Assembly: GCA_000316135.1 (NCBI GenBank)
Contig: JH994096.1
Coordinates: 1 to 18,932 of the forward strand
Direction: 5' to 3'
Length of the DNA: 18,932 nucleotides
Source: Trachipleistophora hominis
Lineage: Eukaryota; Microsporidia; Pleistophoridae
Part shown: piece after piece, positions 9,001 through 17,819 of the stretch
Layout of the letters: each line of letters begins with the position of its first letter
Numbering within the stretch: the first letter of the stretch is position 1
The notes under the pieces: model-generated
What the model saw: the letters and a program-made list of their open reading frames with translations, nothing else
What the model was told of the DNA's origin: nothing
Databases searched by the model: none
Position numbers and translations under genes: made by a program

Positions 9001-9789
9001 AGGATAACTAAATTAGTATCAGATGTACTATGGAAGAAAGACCCGTTTAAGATTACGTACCAAGGCGTTTAGACTACGTTTCCTTTAAAATATATTTAAT
9101 TATTCATTCCTCTCAACATCCGTTTAATATGGCCCATCGTTCATTACTATGAGTTATCATCCGTACGTACAGGTAAACGTACGTATTACGTTTATTACCA
9201 GCATAGCGATTGTGCACGTCTTTTCGTATCTGAACGATAAAATTAACTCGTACAGGATGTGCTGGTAAGAAACATAAAATGAATTTGGTGGTTGAAAATA
9301 CGCCCCTTGAATAGATATGAAGATGTGTGTACATACATTTACACGTTTATATTATCCTACAGTTCTTCTATTTGGTTGTCCTTTGCCTGTCTTACGGTCC
9401 TTCTATATTTAAACCTCTTTATCTTTCAAAGATGAAAATTTCTTCTTGTCTGTCGTTTTATTTTACTTCAGCACAAAATGCCCGTTCTAATGGCCGTAAC
9501 TCAACGAACAACACGGCCCGTACGGTAAGGAATACGAAAATAAACGAAAATATTTTTAAGAAGAACGGTGGTGCTGGCCACAGTATCATACGCTTGTCTA
9601 TAACCACAATAAAATAATAAACAAACGACCGTCTATCCTGTCATAAAGGTGCTTTATCCCCAAATGCCTAACCATATCATCATTCCTCTGTCTAGGTGCA
9701 TCTCATCAATGTTTCAGTGTTTTGTTTGATACACCGTTGTTGATCACACACGTTGTTTGTGTCAGCCATTCTTAATTAAACCGCGGCTT

Positions 9790-9814
9790 GTTATTTAACC
9801 GTACCCATTCGATG
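9790..9814 (+). promoter_or_regulatory. TTATTTAA and CCC before zinc-knuckle start
   Basis: An AT-rich TTATTTAA (9790-9797) is followed by CCC at 9804-9806, five bases before ATG 9812. This decides the start: the open frame reaches back to TTG at 9788, but that would place the promoter-like element inside the gene. Confidence 0.5.
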
Positions 9815-10588
9815 AATCTAAGAAAATTGACGACAGCAACAGAGAAACGCAGAAAAACGGCACAAGATACTGACGAGGCACCAGAGAACGAGGGCACAAT
9901 GCGCAGTCTATTCGACTTCGCACAAAAGGGCGCCATAAACCTGAACGCTGAAAAAATAGTGCTTTTCATAAAACGATGCTTCGATGTACGTGACAAGGAA
10001 CTGCTGGTCAAAAATTTTAAGGAGTTTATAAGCGATGAGAACAACAAGTACGAGTTCTTGAGCCTTTTCTACCATTCGTTCGAGTCGAGTGATTCGGAGG
10101 TGAGCGACAACACGGAGAGTGAAAGTGCGCAGCTGAGATACTTTGCGGATACGAGGGTGTGCTATGGCTGTGGAGAGACGGGGCATGTGGAGAGTAAGTG
10201 CCCGAAAAGAACGCAGCAGATTTGCATATTGTGCGGTTACACGGACCATCCCCGCTTTAACTGCCCGCAGATCGTTTGCACGAAGTGTGGGCTGTGCGGG
10301 CACAGGTACAGGGAGTGCAAGGAAAACGTGGACAGGAGAAAACGGTACGTAATATGCACAAAATGTCCGAACAAGCACACAGTCCCGGATTGCCCGCTGA
10401 CGTGGCGTAGATATAAATTTGATAGATTGAGTAAGAATAGCATTAGAATGAGCTGCTGTAATTGCCTAAGAAACGATCATTTTGTGGATGACTGCGATAT
10501 TAGGCGCTCTAAGACGAGCATTTTTACGGGGTATTACGAACAGATGATCTATCAGAAACGCTGGAACCGTGGTTACAAGGATGAATGA
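9812..10588 (+). CDS. AIR1: Air1/2-like five-zinc-knuckle RNA-binding protein
   Basis: This 258-aa protein has an N-terminal region of about 115 residues (helical, then acidic-serine) followed by five CCHC zinc knuckles at about residues 117-130, 138-151, 156-169, 182-194 and 215-228. Knuckles 1, 2, 3 and 5 follow C-x2-C-x4-H-x4-C. The fourth (CTKCPNKHTVPDC) has x3 before the histidine. Five unevenly spaced knuckles plus a short tail is the layout of yeast Air1/Air2 and human ZCCHC7, the RNA-binding subunit of the TRAMP complex that adds short poly(A) tails and feeds nuclear RNA to the exosome. The last knuckle (CCNCLRNDHFVDDC) resembles the fifth knuckle of Air proteins, which contacts the Trf4 polymerase. 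A Gis2/CNBP-type protein is less likely because its knuckles are more regular and more numerous. There is no retroviral Gag or protease context. Confidence 0.75.
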   Translation: MNLRKLTTATEKRRKTAQDTDEAPENEGTMRSLFDFAQKGAINLNAEKIVLFIKRCFDVRDKELLVKNFKEFISDENNKYEFLSLFYHSFESSDSEVSDNTESESAQLRYFADTRVCYGCGETGHVESKCPKRTQQICILCGYTDHPRFNCPQIVCTKCGLCGHRYRECKENVDRRKRYVICTKCPNKHTVPDCPLTWRRYKFDRLSKNSIRMSCCNCLRNDHFVDDCDIRRSKTSIFTGYYEQMIYQKRWNRGYKDE

Positions 10589-10792
10589 TATGATACAATC
10601 ACAAAGTGATCGCTATATCGAATTTTACTTTTTGAATCAATCAAGTTGAATTAGTTTGTTAGCGGTCCTTCATTTTAATCATTAACGTTACTTTTAGTTC
10701 AATTAAATGCATGGCTTTGTTTACGATCAGTAATGAATTATCATTGCCGTGGTGTATTGGCACCGCTACTTTATTTTATTATTATGACTAGG

Positions 10793-10811
10793 TGCGCTAT
10801 TCCGTTTATAA
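10793..10811 (-). repeat. 19-bp repeat, inverted copy of 121-139
   Basis: TGCGCTATTCCGTTTATAA at 10793-10811 is the exact reverse complement of 122-140. Weaker similarity continues on both sides (ACTA upstream; AAG..TT downstream), suggesting a longer, diverged dispersed repeat. The copies lie in two spacers about 10.7 kb apart. Confidence 0.7.
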
Positions 10812-11035
10812 CATAGAAGTTTAGATTAGCATGCATTCAATGAGCTTTGATTTTGTTTGATTTAAATTTTTGTGTTAACAAGGTTAATTTCTGTTGTTAG
10901 CGTTCCTCAATATGAGTTGTTGAATTAATTTTTTGTCTGTGCTAACGATATTTCTAAATACCAATCATAAATGGGAGTTGAACGAGTCGTAGAACATGAT
11001 AATTGCGTAATAATATAAAACTTCTTATTTTTACG

Positions 11036-11052
11036 AAGGTAAAATAACATGT
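11036..11052 (+). repeat. 17-bp direct copy of 846-862
   Basis: AAGGTAAAATAACATGT is identical at 846-862 and 11036-11052. The flanks diverge quickly. It is AT-rich, so some chance matching is expected, but 17 exact bases between the same two spacers that share the 19-bp repeat is notable. Confidence 0.6.
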
Positions 11053-12118
11053 TTTGACCTTGGGATTGACCAATCAGCTTGCAAGTTGTCTTTTTATTAA
11101 TATTGAGATGATGATTCTAACTTTGAACATAGATAAATGTTACGTTCTCGTCATTAATTTTTGTTTAAAGAAAATATTCTGTTTAATGTTTGCACGAGGG
11201 GACAATAATTTATTATCTTAAAATTTATTTTAATTATCATTAACCATCATTACACACATCATCAATTAACACGATCTTTGATGAGAAATTGTTTAGTCTA
11301 TCATAGGCTCATAGTCAGTATTAGCATATTAGAACGTACAATGTGATGATTAAAAACGGTTTTACTAAAAATAAAAAACAATTCGATAGTTAAAATAAAA
11401 TATCGAAGCTGTTTATTTAGGTTTCTTCGTATAATATTAACAAAATATGAATTATGAACACTTGTACATGCTTGTAACATACAGATACGTTCTACTCTCT
11501 ATCTTATAAGTTAATTCTGATTTAGATCATACTCTTGCATTATATTATTGGTTAAAGTACATTTATTATTTCATCATAAGCAGTTTTTGGTTCTTTTAAA
11601 CTAAAGGCGTTAATTTATTTCTCTTTACCACCGCCTACAATATTTCCGTTTTCACTATCATTTCGCGTCGCACAGACTTATCGCTATAGAAGAAAAACAA
11701 CAATTATAAACAACAATGCATACTACGCCTTGCAATTCCTTCCAAAGAACGTGCATTCGTTTTCACGCCGATTAATTAAAAGCGTATCTGATTGGTGCAA
11801 ATATCATAAAGACCTATTATCATAGATCATACTCTTGTATAAGAATGCAAATAATGAGATGCTTTAATAAACTCCTTAATTCCTGATTAAAATCTTTTGT
11901 ACACAATTTAACGTTTCTGTTACAATTGGTCACACTAATCGGCGCGTAGGTATTAAATCATCCTATAAAACATAAAATTATGATTGTGTGTCTTTTTAGC
12001 GCTCTAACTCTTGTGTGCCATGTTTTAGATTATCGCTTGAAATTACAAATCGATAAAAAATACACGACAAAATACGCACACCCCGATTATTTTTTGGTGA
12101 AGGCGTTATTGGCGATTT

Positions 12119-13126
12119 ATGGCGAAGAAGATCAAAAAAGATTCATTTTATGTAAATAATGGTGGAGGAGGACAGGTAAGGAGTGCTGTAACAAATTACA
12201 AGACGAATGAACGCAGTGAATGTACGAATCGAACAGACGATGATGCCATGGTAACGAAGGATAAATTGCAAGATAGTGATTTTAAAAATGGTTGTTGCGT
12301 GAAATATCATGAAATGAGCGGTAAGAAAGGCGTAAACAACACTGTTTTAGATAAACACGGTGATTTTGAAGTTTTAGCACGTGATACAAACAATGGGCAC
12401 GATACAGGGGGGTGCTCTCTCCTAATAAACAACGGTTCACGCAAAAAACACAAAGCACTAAAAATGAATAGAAAGCGTAGGAAGCATCTCCTTTTGCAAT
12501 CAAAATTTGAAGAACTGAAACTTATCGTAGATAATCCTGCGACAGTGGACATAGAAGATGTGAGTGCGCCTAACCCTGTACTGCTCAACAAGTACAAAAA
12601 TACGCGCAACGCCGTGCCTGTCCCGTCGCACTGGAAAGCGGGAAAAATGACGTTCTACACACGCGAGAGATACGAGCCGCCGTTCGTTAACGACGAGGCA
12701 CTCAAAATGAGAGAAACGTTTTACGAGCACGCTGACAAAAGCACAGAAAAACAGCGAGAGAGGGAGAAAAAGTATCCGAAGATGACAAATGAATTTTTAA
12801 TACCGCAGGAAACGATGAAAAACATGCTCAGGTCGGCGTATGTTAGTTCACGGTTACTACGTGCCGGGATTCTTTATGATTTACACGAAGGTATGAAAAT
12901 ACCGAAAACAGACAACCTCTTAGAAAATATGAGCACGGAGTTGAAGAAGGCATGCGGCATGAAAAAGTGTACACCGCCTCCTTGGCTGCACAACATGCAA
13001 CGTATTGGTCCACCGCCAGACACGGCCTACCAAATTCCTGGGGTAAACTGTGAGATTCCGGATGGCTGTAAATACGGATATGATGAGGATGGCTGGGGAA
13101 AGCTGCCTGTAGGTATGGATGGCTAA
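12119..13126 (+). CDS. CUS1: Splicing factor SF3B2 / Cus1 (SF3b145)
   Basis: This 335-aa protein is a U2 snRNP SF3b subunit that helps anchor U2 to the intron branch site. Residues 1-105 are low-complexity and poorly conserved. The KMNRKRRK stretch (about 115-125) leads into the DUF382 domain (about 130-225), with the hallmark TRNAVPVPSHW (162-172) and EPPFV (186-190). The PSP domain follows at about 284-332, with CTPPPWLHNMQRIGPPP, IPGVNCEIPDGCKYGY and GWGKLP, all closely matching human SF3B2. It is far shorter than the human protein (~895 aa). It stops 9 residues after GWGKLP (13124-13126), just where other SF3B2 proteins continue into an acidic or charged tail; that tail appears to lie in the overlapping frame at 13119-13304. 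CAG|GTAAGG at 12173-12181 resembles a splice donor, but the gene reads through openly. It implies an active U2-type spliceosome. Confidence 0.93.
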   Translation: MAKKIKKDSFYVNNGGGGQVRSAVTNYKTNERSECTNRTDDDAMVTKDKLQDSDFKNGCCVKYHEMSGKKGVNNTVLDKHGDFEVLARDTNNGHDTGGCSLLINNGSRKKHKALKMNRKRRKHLLLQSKFEELKLIVDNPATVDIEDVSAPNPVLLNKYKNTRNAVPVPSHWKAGKMTFYTRERYEPPFVNDEALKMRETFYEHADKSTEKQREREKKYPKMTNEFLIPQETMKNMLRSAYVSSRLLRAGILYDLHEGMKIPKTDNLLENMSTELKKACGMKKCTPPPWLHNMQRIGPPPDTAYQIPGVNCEIPDGCKYGYDEDGWGKLPVGMDG

Positions 13127-13304
13127 ACAGAAATACGTGTATGATGCGGATAGTTCGTTTGATGATGTTTACTTTGCCAGGAAATCAACGGATGGTTACG
13201 ATGAAGAAGAGGTGCTGAGGTATGAAAATGAAATAAATCGTAAGGATACACGCGAGGATGTCAAGAGAAGAAAGATAGAAGAAAGTTATGGTACGCGTAC
13301 TTAA
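13119..13304 (+). CDS. 61-aa charged ORF overlapping SF3B2; likely its displaced tail
   Basis: This 61-codon frame starts at an ATG 8 bases before the end of SF3B2 (overlap 13119-13126) in the +1 frame. It is highly charged (KYVYDADSSFDD, YDEEEV, EDVKRRKIEE) with no recognised domain. The junction reads GGTATGGATGGCTAAA, containing a tandem ATGG. With a single ATGG the PSP domain would run straight into this frame, giving a roughly 393-aa SF3B2 with a charged C-terminal tail, as in relatives. Options are a real frameshift, a sequencing or assembly error, or a separate small protein made by termination-reinitiation. I favour one gene split by the duplication. Its stop (13302-13304) is followed by TA-rich spacer. 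Confidence 0.5.
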   Translation: MAKQKYVYDADSSFDDVYFARKSTDGYDEEEVLRYENEINRKDTREDVKRRKIEESYGTRT

Positions 13305-14585
13305 CGTGTAACGATGCTCTTGGTTGATAATTAAACGTGTTTTAAGATGATAGTATAGAATTTATTAACATTAATTAAAATCATCTCCTATAGCCATGAT
13401 ATAACGTTTATTAAATCTTTGTTAATATGATCATTTGATAGAATTAGAAATAATTATAGAATAACCCTCCGTGAGGAAATAGAACCGCAAGATTCAATAG
13501 AAATAAATGTGACGAGAACAACGCTGTTCAATAATGCATGGTTTCATCCTCAGTTTAAAGCAAGATGGTGGTTAATGAGTACGATAACACATTATTACCG
13601 CTGTAATCACATCAAATTGATAAACGAATGATTTATTCATGATTACTCTACGAGTAGAAAATCTTAAATGTCGTAGTGTCACAAGTTACTATATCAACAA
13701 GAAAATACTTATCCTATGCAAGGCATGAGGATTAAATAAAGAAAGTACGACGATAATGATCGTATCAACTTAGCACTTCGTAATAAAACAGCAATGTTTT
13801 TACCAAATTTTTAAAATGGTATTTTAATTAGAGAGGCTTACCTTCTCACGATTATTTGATGTTAACAGTTGAAAAATGTTTAGAAGAAGGTCGTTATGAC
13901 TCTAAAGATTGAAAAGCGGCTCAAATTTATCTCAAACAGACTCATCAGCTTTAAACCTAGAAAATAATTTTTAATGGTAAGTACTTTAAGACAAGGAGAT
14001 AATCAAATGGTGGTTAAACATACACTTTAGAAAAAGGTATTATAATATCTAAGTGATGGATGAAAATGATAGTTCAATACAAGGAGAGGTGTAACGTGTT
14101 AGTGTAGATACTTTACTGTGTAAAAGTGATAAATTCTCTGTCGTTTATAAATATTGAGAAGAGTACCGTGTTAACTGATGAACGGTTTTATACGTTTCTA
14201 GCCTCCGTTCTGAGGTATAATAATCCTATCGGGAATAAAAATTTATACAGCACTACGCTCACTGGTGGAATAATGGTATTTAATGAAAATGATATTCGTG
14301 ATTTAAACTTAAGGATGTAGAAAAAAAGATTAATTGTGGTACAATAAAGTTTAATTAATGTAATAAACTAAAATTTAAATTCAATCGTAGTTAAATCATT
14401 AGCAGCCTACAAGTGATAATTTAAGAATGAAACCGTGGTGTTTATCAAGAAATGTTAAAACTATGAACGTATAAGAATGCTATCTATCCTATAGACTGTA
14501 GTTAAAAAGCTACGATTAGGATAAATAACACGTAATAAATAGCATGTTGAGGTAAATGACAGGAAATCGTTCGTATACGCGGCAT
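13305..14585. other. Convergent spacer with two ATG-less open stretches
   Basis: This 1.3 kb lies between the 3' ends of SF3B2 (+) and GlnRS (-). It has no complete gene. Two plus-strand stretches are open but lack an ATG near their start: 13431-13628 (66 codons, stop at 13629) and 14108-14317 (70 codons, stop at 14318). A shorter broken frame lies near 13850-13950. Their residue mix looks less AT-driven than usual spacer translation, so relics of a decayed gene are possible but unproven. Confidence 0.5.
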
Positions 14586-14590
14586 TTATT
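14585..14590 (-). terminator. AATAAA poly(A) signal overlapping GlnRS stop
   Basis: On the minus strand the coding end reads ATGAAAAAATAAATGCC, so AATAAA overlaps the TAA stop. Very short 3' untranslated regions with signals at or inside the coding end are known in microsporidia. Confidence 0.5.
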
Positions 14591-16556
14591 TTTTCATTCC
14601 TACGGTTTTGTTAAAAGTCATTAAACCATTTTCATCCTCATCTCTGCAATACCACCCCTTCCTGAAAAATTGCACAACCTCGCCAACCTTGACATCGGTG
14701 ATTCCGGGCTCGCATAGCCCCTCCACAATTTGCATGCTATCAGGATCAACGTCCTCCAGAAAATCTTTCTCTTCAGGATTAAACGATCTGAAAAGATGGG
14801 AAAGTTCACGCACTCTAATCTTAACGTTCTGTGCGTCTTTTGTAAGCCAATGAATGCGGCTCTTAAACGTTCTAGCGGTTTTTCTCACCTTCAACAGCCT
14901 GTCATCTATGCTGACCAGCTCAACGGCGTATTTGTTGACAAGGCCGACTGGCTGGTCATACGTGAGCCTCAAAAAGTCTTCGGTGTTCTTCTCTCTGAAA
15001 TCGTCTCCATCAATTAAAATACTCTCCTGGTCCTCAATTTTCATCTCTATCGGATCGTAGATTACGTTCACAATTCGCTGGTCTTTCAAGAAATCGCGCA
15101 CGATATTCTCAAAAAGCCGCACATCTACGATGCTCTCGTTGAACGTGATTCCCACCTTCTCAACAAACGCGTTAATTGCCTGCGGAGGCACACCGCGCCG
15201 TCTCAACCCGCGTAGCGTAAACAGACGTGGATCATCCCATCCCATAACGATCCCTTTAGCGATGAGAGCGTTCAGCTTACGCTTTGAAAGCACCGTATTA
15301 GAAATATTAAGCCGGGAAAACTCCCACTGTACAGGCTTGTACACCCGCAGATTGTCAAGCAACCAATAGTACGACACTCTCCTGCTGAAAAACTCTCGCG
15401 AACAAAAACTGTGCGTAATGTCCTCAAGGGAATCGTTGATACAATGCGTGTAATCGTACGAAGGATACACGTAGTACTTCTTATCTGCCTTAAGATGGTC
15501 CTTATCTATTATTCTGTATGCTATGAGATCGTGCATCAGCATGTTTTTGCTATCCATGTCCATTTTAAGACGTAAAATGGCAGTGCCTTCTTTCCACTTG
15601 CCGCTGATCATTTCTTCAAAAAGCGCGAGATTCACCTCAGGGCTTCTATTCCTGTAAGGACTCAGGACCTGCGCTTTGATCTCCTCTGTTGATAAATGGC
15701 ACACGTAAGCCTTTCCATCTCTGACCAGTCGCCTTGCAAAATCGATCAACTCATCAAAATAATCGCTTGCCCGTGTTATCTTCCATGGAGTGTAGCCCAT
15801 CCACCGTACATCCTCAAGAATGCTCTCGTAATACTCAGCCATTTCATTCTTCGGGTTCGTGTCATCATACCGCAGGATACACCTGTTTCCAAAGTTAAAA
15901 TCTAAGTACATTGCCTTAGCATGGCCTATGTGCAGATAACCGTTCGGCTCTGGCGGGAACCTCGTAATTATTTCACCGTCTGTTCTCTTTAGATGTGCCT
16001 GCAGGATCTCCTCTGATATCTGCGGGTTTTCGCCCGCCTTGTGCAAATATCTCAGTTTTCCCTCGTTCAGAATTCCTTTCCTCTCAATTTTTTTGCTCTT
16101 CACGTTGAAGCTCTTTAAAACAGAAATGGCCCTTTTTGGATCGTAAAACGCCATTTCATCGTCTTTGCTCAGATAATTCATCACATCTTTCAAATTGTCG
16201 AATTTTTCGGCTACTTTCCTCAGTTTGCACTCGTCAAACGATATGCTCTTCACGTAATTTGTCAAGGCTCCTTCCTCCTCACCGCACTTTTTCCCTTTCC
16301 CCAACTCAATACATTTGTTCAACATGTTATCGTTAATAACAATTTTCTGCTCTATCAAATTTACAATTTCTTTCACGTACACATCTTCTAGATCTGTTAT
16401 AGCCAGGCACATGTTATAGTAAATATTTTTATCTATGTTTGTATACTTTGCTATTCTTCTTAGATTGTCTATGGCATATTCTTTTTTTGCCAGTTGGTCC
16501 TTCAAGCTGTCCGAAATTTTCAAATTTTTCATGAATTCGTTCACATCTTGCGTCAT
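14586..16556 (-). CDS. GLN4: Glutaminyl-tRNA synthetase, cytosolic eukaryotic type
   Basis: This 656-aa class I synthetase joins glutamine to tRNA-Gln in an ATP-dependent reaction in the cytosol. Residues 1 to about 185 form the eukaryotic N-terminal extension, here short. The catalytic Rossmann core begins at about 195 with FPPEPNGYLHIGHAK (HIGH at 209-212). The KMSKS-type loop is VLSKRK (422-427). The flanking KPVQWEFSRLNIS and WDDPRLFTLRGLRRRGVPPQAIN mark GlnRS rather than GluRS. The C-terminal beta-barrel anticodon-binding domains run from about 495 to 650. Length is below the ~775-810 aa of human and yeast enzymes, mainly from trimming at the N terminus. The start is backed by CCC at 16562-16564 and a TATA-like element at 16568-16577 on the minus strand. 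All key motifs are intact, so it should be active. Confidence 0.96.
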   Translation of the reverse strand: MTQDVNEFMKNLKISDSLKDQLAKKEYAIDNLRRIAKYTNIDKNIYYNMCLAITDLEDVYVKEIVNLIEQKIVINDNMLNKCIELGKGKKCGEEEGALTNYVKSISFDECKLRKVAEKFDNLKDVMNYLSKDDEMAFYDPKRAISVLKSFNVKSKKIERKGILNEGKLRYLHKAGENPQISEEILQAHLKRTDGEIITRFPPEPNGYLHIGHAKAMYLDFNFGNRCILRYDDTNPKNEMAEYYESILEDVRWMGYTPWKITRASDYFDELIDFARRLVRDGKAYVCHLSTEEIKAQVLSPYRNRSPEVNLALFEEMISGKWKEGTAILRLKMDMDSKNMLMHDLIAYRIIDKDHLKADKKYYVYPSYDYTHCINDSLEDITHSFCSREFFSRRVSYYWLLDNLRVYKPVQWEFSRLNISNTVLSKRKLNALIAKGIVMGWDDPRLFTLRGLRRRGVPPQAINAFVEKVGITFNESIVDVRLFENIVRDFLKDQRIVNVIYDPIEMKIEDQESILIDGDDFREKNTEDFLRLTYDQPVGLVNKYAVELVSIDDRLLKVRKTARTFKSRIHWLTKDAQNVKIRVRELSHLFRSFNPEEKDFLEDVDPDSMQIVEGLCEPGITDVKVGEVVQFFRKGWYCRDEDENGLMTFNKTVGMKK

Positions 16557-16577
16557 TGAGAGGGATGAGTATAAAAT
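16557..16577 (-). promoter_or_regulatory. TATA-like element and CCC before GlnRS
   Basis: On the minus strand, TTTTATACTCATCCCTCTCA precedes the ATG. CCC (16562-16564) lies five bases from the start codon, and TTTTATA lies a few bases further out. This compact layout suggests a very short 5' leader. Confidence 0.55.
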
Positions 16578-16921
16578 TTTTTATTAATTTTTAATTATGA
16601 AATGAATACTCGGCAAAAATGTAATTGTACGTAGTATATTTTATTAAAACAAGAAAGTTTTGTGTCTATCCTATAATTTACCTTTAATTCGTTAAAAAGA
16701 ATAAACCTTTTAAGTCGTATTAGATAACAAAATATGATTAATCATACTTTTTTCGTTCGAGGATCACATTTATGGCTAATCGTATGGTTTTTTAGAACAA
16801 CTGCATTTGTAGGTACATTTAACCATAATGAATGGTCTGATCAGTTTAACACTTAGATTTACGGGCTAATTAATTTCTTGTTATTAAAAACGGCTAAACT
16901 TGTGTTGTAATTAAGGCGCAG

Positions 16922-16942
16922 GTTATTATGGGCAATAATAAC
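16922..16942. repeat. 8-bp inverted repeat, 5-nt loop
   Basis: GTTATTAT (16922-16929) pairs exactly with ATAATAAC (16935-16942) around the loop GGGCA. It is about 370 bp upstream of the GlnRS start. The pairing is seen directly; there is no evidence for a function. Confidence 0.5.
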
Positions 16943-17793
16943 TTTAATCAATTGCGCTGATACACTCTTAGAGTTCTATTTTATGAATAACGCTACAAAC
17001 AATATATGATTAGGATATCGTATCAAAAAGCTGATGAATTGAGTATAATTTGCTTTTATACTCTATGATAGATGGTAATTCTTTCGTGAATAGTAAAAGT
17101 GTTTTTTAACATGGAATATTGTAAATTTACAAATATTTCTTCGATAACATACCGTCTAATAAATTCATTGAGGACAAGAAAATGGCAGCGAGATAATAAA
17201 ATTGATGAATAAACACTTTTAATTTAAAAATGCCATTTTTGGGTATATATGAACGAGGAACGAAATTGTCTCTAAACTCATCAAGATACGATAAAAATAA
17301 AAAGAGTGTTCCTCTTGTATTTACATCAACTACTTTTCTTGTAAATTATTGAAATTGCAACTATTTGGCCATAGTGCACAAACATATTAGCACTCAGTGT
17401 TACACCAAGAAACGAGAACAATTGTTAATGAATAGATAGCTGCATGGTGGCAGAAGAAATAACTGCTTATGTTTTCTTGTTAATACAAAATAATACATTC
17501 CACATTGACTAGTTCTTTTGACCAAAATAAATTATTTAATTACACAAATTAGTACAAATTTCTATTTAACATGGTAATAAATCGCGAATCTGTACCTTTT
17601 GGTTTTTTATAGAGACTTATTTAGCATACCTGCCAATATAACACAAAGAGAAGTATTTTAAGTAAATATTCATCTTACTAGGATGAGAGCAGCATTGTAA
17701 TCATATGAGAAAAATATTTTGGCATGTTTTTCTACTTTGGGAATTTACATTCATGACAGAACAAAAATTTGTAAACGTAAATCACAAATTATT

Positions 17794-17799
17794 TTTATT
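17794..17799 (-). terminator. AATAAA poly(A) signal of the zinc transporter
   Basis: AATAAA on the minus strand lies about 20 bases past the TAA stop of the CDF gene (17820-17822), a normal spacing for cleavage and polyadenylation. Confidence 0.45.
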
Positions 17800-17819
17800 A
17801 TAGTGAGCAAACTCATCCA

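Larger units (their letters stand above)
8461..9811. other. Divergent spacer between Sec13 and zinc-knuckle gene
   Basis: This 1.35 kb holds the promoters of two divergent genes. It contains an 18-bp direct repeat (8523-8540 and 8644-8661), one doubtful minus-strand ORF of 113 codons, and short CGTACGTA-type palindromic tracts near 9160-9195. A plus-strand frame at 9327-9617 has only a GTG start and a 73-codon minus frame at 9113-9334 resembles nothing; both are probably chance. No tRNA or snRNA was recognised. Confidence 0.6.
10589..12118. other. AT-rich spacer with repeats shared with 1-2475
   Basis: No gene is seen in this 1.5 kb between two plus-strand genes. It contains sequences matching the first spacer: 10793-10811 is the exact reverse complement of 121-139, and 11036-11052 equals 846-862. 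A further 15-mer, TAGATCATACTCTTG, occurs at 11523-11537 and exactly 300 bp later at 11823-11837. A GGTG/CACC hairpin lies near 10751-10764. CCCC at 12081-12084 may be the promoter motif of the SF3B2 gene, although it sits 34 bases before the ATG. Confidence 0.65.
16557..17819. other. AT-rich spacer between GlnRS and zinc transporter
   Basis: No gene is seen in this 1.26 kb between two minus-strand genes. It contains an 8-bp hairpin (16922-16942) and many A/T tracts. It includes the 3' end of the CDF gene, with AATAAA on the minus strand at 17794-17799, and the GlnRS promoter at its left end. No tRNA or snRNA was recognised. Confidence 0.65.

Noticed and set aside
9327..9617. 96-codon plus-strand frame
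   Set aside because: It begins with GTG, which is not a credible start here. From the first ATG only about 61 low-complexity codons remain.
9812..10588. Retroelement Gag reading of the CCHC protein
   Set aside because: There are five knuckles instead of one or two, and no protease, reverse transcriptase or long terminal repeats nearby.
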